NCBI GenBank assembly: GCA_050949055.1
Contig: JBMNFA010000001.1
Span: 186,001 to 250,000 of the forward strand
Direction: 5' to 3'
Length of the DNA: 64,000 nt
Source: JAEZJZ01 sp050949055
GTDB lineage: Bacteria; Bacillota; UBA994; UBA5500
Shown: positions 59,717 through 64,000 of the stretch, in pieces
Numbering within the stretch: the first letter of the stretch is position 1
Layout: each line of letters starts with the position of its first letter
Made by a program: the position numbers and the translations under genes
Notes under the pieces: model-generated
What the model was told of the DNA's origin: nothing
What the model saw: the letters and a program-made list of their open reading frames with translations, nothing else
Database searches by the model: none

Positions 59717-59762
59717 GGGCGTGTCGCGCCACGCTTATTGATAAGCGTCTCGCGACACGCCC
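59717..59762 (-). terminator. Long palindrome after ytfJ
   Basis: Outer 12-base perfect stem (59717-59728 with 59751-59762), two-base internal loops, an eight-base inner stem and a two-base loop: 46 bases in all. On the minus strand it is followed by TTGTTG. It lies 20 bases past the ytfJ stop and before dacB. Confidence 0.65.
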
Positions 59763-59782
59763 TGATTTGGACAGCGGTTGTT

Positions 59783-60196
59783 CTAGGCCATCACTTCCGG
59801 CACCTGCTGCTGTTTGCCGGACTTGAACATGCCTTGCACCTGTCCCAGCAACTGGGGGGCCAAATCCACCAAGCGCTCCACCGTGGTGTTGGAATCCACC
59901 GGCAGCATGCGCACACTGCCGTTGCCTACCACCAAAAAGGCCACCGGCTGAACAGTTACTCCGGCGCCACTGCCACCGCCAAAAGGATACTCCGGCCCGG
60001 GAGAGCCCTTTTCTGCCTGAAACTCTGAGCCTCCGGCAGCGAATCCAAAGGTGACCCGGGAGATAGGCATGATCACGCTGCCATCCGGCGTCTCCACTGG
60101 GTCTCCCACGATGGTGTTCACATCCACCATATCTTTGATACTCTCCATTGCCGTCTTCATTAAACCTTGAATAGGATGATTTTCCAAGCTGTTCAC
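59783..60196 (-). CDS. ytfJ: YtfJ/GerW-family sporulation protein
   Basis: Encodes 137 residues from ATG 60196, overlapping the DUF2953 stop by four bases. Signature (PF09579): LMKTAMESIKDMVDVNTIVGDPVETPDGSVIMPISRVTFGFAAGG and a glycine-rich GGGSGAGVTVQPVAFLVVGNGSV. In Bacillus GerW is needed for normal germination response to L-alanine. Gene order with DUF2953 and ScpAB is conserved. Confidence 0.95.
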   Translation of the reverse strand: MNSLENHPIQGLMKTAMESIKDMVDVNTIVGDPVETPDGSVIMPISRVTFGFAAGGSEFQAEKGSPGPEYPFGGGSGAGVTVQPVAFLVVGNGSVRMLPVDSNTTVERLVDLAPQLLGQVQGMFKSGKQQQVPEVMA

Positions 60197-60846
60197 CTCT
60201 TTCTTTGCCGAAGTTTATACCAAAGCAGATGACGCTGCACATTAATAACATGTACCAGGCGAATTGTGAATATGCAGTGAAAATACGTGCTGAAGTATGA
60301 ATGGTTAAAGTAGGGAGAAACCACAATGCTCGACTGGCTTTCGTCTATGCGTACCCGCCGTTGAAGCCAGGTTACAATCATGCCTTTCAAAGCCCAAACC
60401 GCACCCACCAGCATACCGTTGGCCGCTGCATCCATAATCCCTACTTTGGTCTCCCAAGTGAGCACTTCCAGATGCACCCGGCTGAGCATGTATTCCAAGG
60501 CAGGACGATAGGAGTCCCAAAGAGGCTTCAGCTTGCGCCACAGGGCGCGCAGCTTGCCTAGCTCTTTGAACAGAACCTTGGTTCTTACGGTGCGCTGCTC
60601 CCCACCCAGCGCATCCTTGGTGCGCTGCAGGTAGACCAGCCCTGGCCCGGAAGGGGTGGTGATCAAATCAGCCAGGGGAATCTCCAGCTGTTGAAAGACG
60701 ATGCCATAGGGGCCGCGCAGGTGGACTACTACCCGATCATCATTTCCTTCCCGCCAATACTCCAGCTCCAAACGGGCTGACTGCCACAGAGTGACCGCCA
60801 AGAACAGCAGTAGCAGGGCAATGATCGCCAACACATACCAAATCAT
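60193..60846 (-). CDS. DUF2953 family membrane protein
   Basis: Encodes 217 residues from ATG 60846. One N-terminal anchor (YVLAIIALLLLFLAVTLW) precedes a region with AVRTKVLFKELGKLRALWRKLKPLW and EVLTWETKVGIMDAAANGMLVGAVW, typical of DUF2953, then a hydrophobic C-terminus. Conserved next to ytfJ and ScpAB; function unknown but likely sporulation-related. Confidence 0.85.
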   Translation of the reverse strand: MIWYVLAIIALLLLFLAVTLWQSARLELEYWREGNDDRVVVHLRGPYGIVFQQLEIPLADLITTPSGPGLVYLQRTKDALGGEQRTVRTKVLFKELGKLRALWRKLKPLWDSYRPALEYMLSRVHLEVLTWETKVGIMDAAANGMLVGAVWALKGMIVTWLQRRVRIDESQSSIVVSPYFNHSYFSTYFHCIFTIRLVHVINVQRHLLWYKLRQRKR

Positions 60847-61005
60847 CTCACCTCCCTCCCTGCTGCTACTGCTCTGTCGACCGCAAATGCGCCATGCGGC
60901 GTCAAGTCTTAGTCCAACTGATTTCTGGCGCCAGTAAATCCTGCCTTATGCAGTTTAAAGCTTGACGTCCTACTACAGATTGGCAATATCTATCATTCCC
61001 TGCGC

Positions 61006-61042
61006 AAAAAAATAGATGCACCTGGCGCCCGCCAGATGCATC
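61006..61042 (-). terminator. Intrinsic terminator overlapping the scpB stop
   Basis: GATGCATCTGGCG/CGCCAGGTGCATC stem with a two-base loop at 61015-61042, followed on the minus strand by TATTTTTTT (complement of 61006-61014). The stem includes part of the scpB stop codon. Confidence 0.85.
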
Positions 61043-61556
61043 AGAAACGCAGCTTGCCCACCGCAGGCAAATCGTCGAGGCTCGACAGACCAAAATATTC
61101 CAGGAAACTGGGGCTGGTGGCGTAGAGAATGGGGCGACCCACCGAATCTTTGCGCCCAGCCTCTGAAATTAATCCTTTCTCCAGCAGGGTGGCCAGCGCC
61201 TTTTCCACCTTCACCCCCCGGATCGCCTCGATCTCCGCCCGAGTAATCGGCTGCTGGTAGGCGATGATAGCCAATGTCTCCAGCGTGGGCTTAGAGAGCT
61301 TGTATTTGCGTTGGCCCACCAAACGGCCAACCACCTGGTGCAGCTCTGGCTTGGTTACCAACTGCCACCCACCGGCCACCAGCCGCAGGGTTAGCCCCCT
61401 GTCCCGAGACTTGACGGCTTCGCTGAAGCGTTCCAGCACCTGCTCACACTCCCAAAGGGGCATCTCCAGAGCTTCCGCCAACTTTTGCAGGCTGACCGGT
61501 TCTGGCGATGCAAACAACACTGCCTCCAACAGCGCTTCCGGACGAAAATCACGCAT
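61041..61556 (-). CDS. scpB: Segregation and condensation protein B
   Basis: Encodes 171 residues from ATG 61556 (CGGGGAGGGAGCCGA). ScpB joins ScpA and SMC in chromosome condensation. Two winged-helix domains: LEAVLFASPEPVSLQKLAEAL and LSKPTLETLAIIAYQQPITRAEIEAIRGV, then GRKDSVGRPILYATSPSFLEYFGL. Overlaps scpA by eight bases. Confidence 0.96.
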   Translation of the reverse strand: MRDFRPEALLEAVLFASPEPVSLQKLAEALEMPLWECEQVLERFSEAVKSRDRGLTLRLVAGGWQLVTKPELHQVVGRLVGQRKYKLSKPTLETLAIIAYQQPITRAEIEAIRGVKVEKALATLLEKGLISEAGRKDSVGRPILYATSPSFLEYFGLSSLDDLPAVGKLRF

Positions 61557-62271
61557 TCGGCTCCCTCCCCGCAATCAGCACATCGTCCGTTCCCTGCCGC
61601 TGCCAAACTCTGATCTCCTGGATGCGTACCAGCTCCAAAATGGCCAAGAAGGTGGTCACGATCTCCTCTCTGTTCGGCTGCCCGGACAGCAGTTGAAAGA
61701 AGGACAACTGCCTGCTGCCGGCGATGCAGCGCCTGATGTGCGCCATCTGTCCGGACAGCGAATAGCGCTCGGAGGCGACCGTCAATTGGGGGGCGGGCAA
61801 CTCCTGCAGCGCCTTCTGCACCAACACCGCCAAAGTGAGCAAGGTCACCCCAGCCAACGGATCGCTCTCATCGGCAGGAAGGTCCTCCCCTGTCTGGCCA
61901 CGCGTGTATTGCACCGCAGCCTGCTCAGCCATCAGCTCCAATTGTTCCGCCGCTTCCCGATATCCCTCGTAAAGCAGCAACCTGGCCAGCAGCTGCTCTT
62001 CTTCGTCCATTTCCTCGGCCTCGTTTTCCTCTTCCGGCTCTGGACGTGGTAAGAGCAGCCTGGCCTTGATGCGCATCAGCGTAGCGGCCAGCACCATGAA
62101 ATCACCGGCCACTTCCACGTCTATCGCTTCCAGCTGCCTGGTATAAGCGACGAATTGTTCACAGATCTGCTGGATGCGAATCTCCCAAACGCTGATTTCC
62201 GAGCGTCGCACCAACTGCAATAAAAGGTCCAACGGGCCCTCAAACTGCTCCAGTGTAATCGGAATGGCCAT
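61549..62271 (-). CDS. scpA: Segregation and condensation protein A
   Basis: Encodes 240 residues from ATG 62271. ScpA is the kleisin that bridges SMC heads. N-terminal EQFEGPLDLLLQLVRRSEISVWEIRI and MVLAATLMRIKARLLLPRP contact SMC, an acidic linker (EPEEENEAEEMDEEEQ) follows, and the C-terminal helix IVTTFLAILELVRIQEIRVWQ binds the other head. Immediately follows the site-2 protease gene. Confidence 0.96.
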   Translation of the reverse strand: MAIPITLEQFEGPLDLLLQLVRRSEISVWEIRIQQICEQFVAYTRQLEAIDVEVAGDFMVLAATLMRIKARLLLPRPEPEEENEAEEMDEEEQLLARLLLYEGYREAAEQLELMAEQAAVQYTRGQTGEDLPADESDPLAGVTLLTLAVLVQKALQELPAPQLTVASERYSLSGQMAHIRRCIAGSRQLSFFQLLSGQPNREEIVTTFLAILELVRIQEIRVWQRQGTDDVLIAGREPNA

Positions 62272-62272
62272 C

Positions 62273-62914
62273 CTAGTACCAAGACACTCCAAACAGGATC
62301 CCGACCACGCGGAAGAAGATGCGCCTAAACAGGTCGTAGAACGGCCCAATCAGGCGACCGATCGCACCGGACGAGATGAGCAGGATCAGAATTAGGAATC
62401 CATACTGCTGCACCGCATCCAAATAACGGTAGACCACGCTCCGTGGCAAGAACAGAAAGAGCAACTTGGAGCCATCCAACGGAGGAATGGGGATCAAATT
62501 GAACACGGCCAGATAGATGTTGTACATCACCAGATACTGCAAGAATCGCAAGAGCGCTTCCAGCGGCCAGAAGCGGGCAGAAGCGAACAACAAGAAGGTG
62601 GAAACAAAGGCCAGGAGGAGATTCATCACTGGGCCGGCCAACGCCACGTAGGCATAGCCCCTTTCCCGATGGCGATAGTTATATGGGTTGACCACCACCG
62701 GCTTAGCCCAGCCAAACCGGAACAGCAACAACATCAGAAAGCCGATGGGGTCGATGTGCGCCATCGGGTTCAGTGTCAGCCTTCCGCGCAGGCGGGGCGT
62801 GGGGTCACCCAGATGGTTGGAGACATAGGCATGGGCAAATTCATGGAATGAAAAGGCAATGATCAAAGCCGGCACCCACAGAAAAACGTCCGGAGTGAGT
62901 AACTGAGAAAACAC
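62273..62914 (-). CDS. Site-2 protease family (M50) membrane protease
   Basis: Encodes 213 residues from GTG 62914. Six membrane segments; zinc motif HEFAHA (about residue 24) and the PIPPLDG motif with the third ligand Asp (about 168), as in short M50 proteases. Such proteases cut membrane-bound regulators; the substrate here is unknown. Gene order with scpAB is conserved in Clostridia. Confidence 0.93.
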   Translation of the reverse strand: MFSQLLTPDVFLWVPALIIAFSFHEFAHAYVSNHLGDPTPRLRGRLTLNPMAHIDPIGFLMLLLFRFGWAKPVVVNPYNYRHRERGYAYVALAGPVMNLLLAFVSTFLLFASARFWPLEALLRFLQYLVMYNIYLAVFNLIPIPPLDGSKLLFLFLPRSVVYRYLDAVQQYGFLILILLISSGAIGRLIGPFYDLFRRIFFRVVGILFGVSWY

Positions 62915-62917
62915 AGG

Positions 62918-64000
62918 CTATCCCCTTTCTGATTCAGGAGTTGCCAGCAACTGCCGAGCGAGCGCCAACTCCTCCGATTTGTTCTGAACCAAGCCGTTAA
63001 GGCGGGCATTGCGCAACTGTTTGAGGATAGCCCCCACCGCCGGCCCTGGTTTCAATCCCAAACCCAACAGATCATGGCCATCGGTCTCCACATTCAGTTT
63101 CAGCAGTTCGCCATAATACAGCGCCATCTGCTGACGCACCTGGCTTCCGTACAATACGGCGGCGGCCACCTGGCATTCCGGCTGCATTTCCTGCAACAGC
63201 TGATAAACCTGATGCTTCTCGAGACTTTGCTCAAGCTCCGACGCCAAGCTGGATAGAGTCTGCTTAAACATCAGCACCTGCTCGCGGTCCCGCTTAGATA
63301 GCGCCAGGCGTTCCGGCAGAGTCTGCACCGCCGCTGGAGGTAGGTGGTTGGCGATCAGCAGCAGATAAACCAGCGACCGATCCAACGACTGCTCTGCACC
63401 CAAGCTGGTAAACCACTGGCAATGCTGATCGGCTTCCTTCAGCTGCTTGATCAATTGGTCACTGAACTGCAGTTCCGGCAAGATGTCCTTCCAGATACCC
63501 AACTCATCCATACGCAGCAACATGCGCACCGCTTGTTCCTCTTGGAAAATGTTCCACAGCTCATGGTGCAGTCGCTCTGCCCCCACTTTGTGCAACAGGT
63601 CATTTTCCAGAGCGTTTTGCAGGAAACGCATTGTCTCTGGTTCGATAGTGAAGCCATAACGTTGCTCAAAGCGCACCGCCCGCAAGATACGGGTGGGATC
63701 CTCCACAAAGCTGAGGTTGAACAACACCCTGACCGCACCCGCGGCCAGGTCGTCGCGGCCGCCGAAGAAGTCCAGCAACTCGCCATGACGGCGACCATTG
63801 AGAGCAATAGCCATGGTGTTGATGGTGAAGTCCCGTCGATAGAGGTCCTGCTTGATGGTACTCTGCTCCACATCCGGCAAGGCTGCGGGATAGGCATAGA
63901 ATTCAGTGCGGGCGGTGACCAAATCGCAACTCAGCCCTCCCGGAAAGGTCAGCGTAGCCGTGTTGAATTTAGGATAAGTTCTTAATTCTGCGCTGAGCAC
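62918..64000 (-). CDS. tRNA nucleotidyltransferase/poly(A) polymerase family protein, C-terminal part
   Basis: At least 360 residues; the frame is still open at the right edge, so the N-terminus is missing. Present: the palm region FPGGLSCDLVTARTEFYAYPAALP, the NTP-binding motif YRRDFTINTMAIAL, LLDFFGGRDDLAAGAVRVL and VEDPTRILRAVRFEQRYGF, then the helical C-terminal body. It adds CCA or A tails to RNA. In many Bacillota this region is fused behind CBS and DHH domains; whether that applies here lies outside the window. Confidence 0.9.
   Translation of the reverse strand: MLSAELRTYPKFNTATLTFPGGLSCDLVTARTEFYAYPAALPDVEQSTIKQDLYRRDFTINTMAIALNGRRHGELLDFFGGRDDLAAGAVRVLFNLSFVEDPTRILRAVRFEQRYGFTIEPETMRFLQNALENDLLHKVGAERLHHELWNIFQEEQAVRMLLRMDELGIWKDILPELQFSDQLIKQLKEADQHCQWFTSLGAEQSLDRSLVYLLLIANHLPPAAVQTLPERLALSKRDREQVLMFKQTLSSLASELEQSLEKHQVYQLLQEMQPECQVAAAVLYGSQVRQQMALYYGELLKLNVETDGHDLLGLGLKPGPAVGAILKQLRNARLNGLVQNKSEELALARQLLATPESERG

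Noticed and set aside
1..64000. CRISPR arrays, rRNA genes, riboswitches of the T-box, TPP, cobalamin or SAM type
   Set aside because: I looked for repeated spacers, rRNA words and the core riboswitch motifs on both strands and saw none I could support.

Overview
The window comes from a spore-forming member of the Bacillota (Firmicutes) with moderately high GC, probably an anaerobic clostridium-like lineage. Evidence is the sporulation set (SigH, SpoIVA, SpoIIP, SpmA/SpmB, DacB, YtfJ, a YhcN-type lipoprotein, CotF-type coat proteins, a SASP-like peptide), the DUF3189 and DUF1614 proteins, the IspH-ribosomal S1 fusion, purine-rich ribosome binding sites and very frequent TTG/GTG starts. Species cannot be named from the sequence. 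Almost every gene is on the minus strand; the plus strand carries a flavodoxin, a vapBC locus, a SASP-like gene, a yhcN-like gene and a tRNA array.

Layout. 1-0.6 kb: N-terminal part of a group II intron reverse transcriptase, cut by the window edge. 0.97-2.3 kb: flavodoxin-like protein and a VapBC toxin-antitoxin locus whose promoter, operator and RBS lie in one palindrome. 2.3-3.3 kb: no supportable gene. 3.3-9.1 kb: DUF4180, a small membrane protein, an HTH-Uma2 protein, an ECF sigma factor with a large anti-sigma partner, and an AspT-type permease. 9.3-11.9 kb: a GlmL/MutL-like ASKHA protein with a barrel-sandwich partner. 12.1-15.7 kb: a histidine-phosphatase-fold protein lacking both catalytic histidines, a secreted helical-barrel protein, an MBL hydrolase and two CotF-type proteins. 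15.8-22 kb: a cobalamin adenosyltransferase remnant, a second AspT-type permease, CoaX, tRNA-Trp, a MATE exporter, PlsY and CtpA. 22.2-25.3 kb: three tandem M42 aminopeptidases. 25.5-27.5 kb: SASP-like gene, YpmA, SurE and a YhcN-like lipoprotein. 27.6-29.6 kb: a 3'-truncated IS66 element.

30.8-39.6 kb is a minus-strand run: SigH, a zinc ribbon, an ISOCOT-like protein, then Ku, LigD ligase and LigD polymerase as separate genes (non-homologous end joining), MtnA, a GH2 glycosidase and a DUF4438 protein. The Ku RBS lies inside an intrinsic-terminator hairpin. 39.9-40.6 kb holds seven tRNAs (Pro, Glu, Thr, Tyr, Gln, Lys, Leu) behind one strong promoter. Then come NDK, SpeD and tRNA-Pro(GGG).

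42.2-64 kb is a dense conserved minus-strand block of housekeeping and sporulation genes: site-2 protease, ScpA/ScpB, DUF2953, YtfJ, DacB-SpmA-SpmB, RidA, RluB, a BtuF-like lipoprotein or exported protein, AroH, Cmk, PlsC, IspH-S1, DUF1614, SpoIIP, two DUF3189 proteins, the DUF512 protein, Der, GpsA and SpoIVA, ending at the right edge in the C-terminal part of a tRNA nucleotidyltransferase/poly(A) polymerase-family protein. Three copies of a short palindromic repeat sharing an exact 17-mer are scattered through the window.
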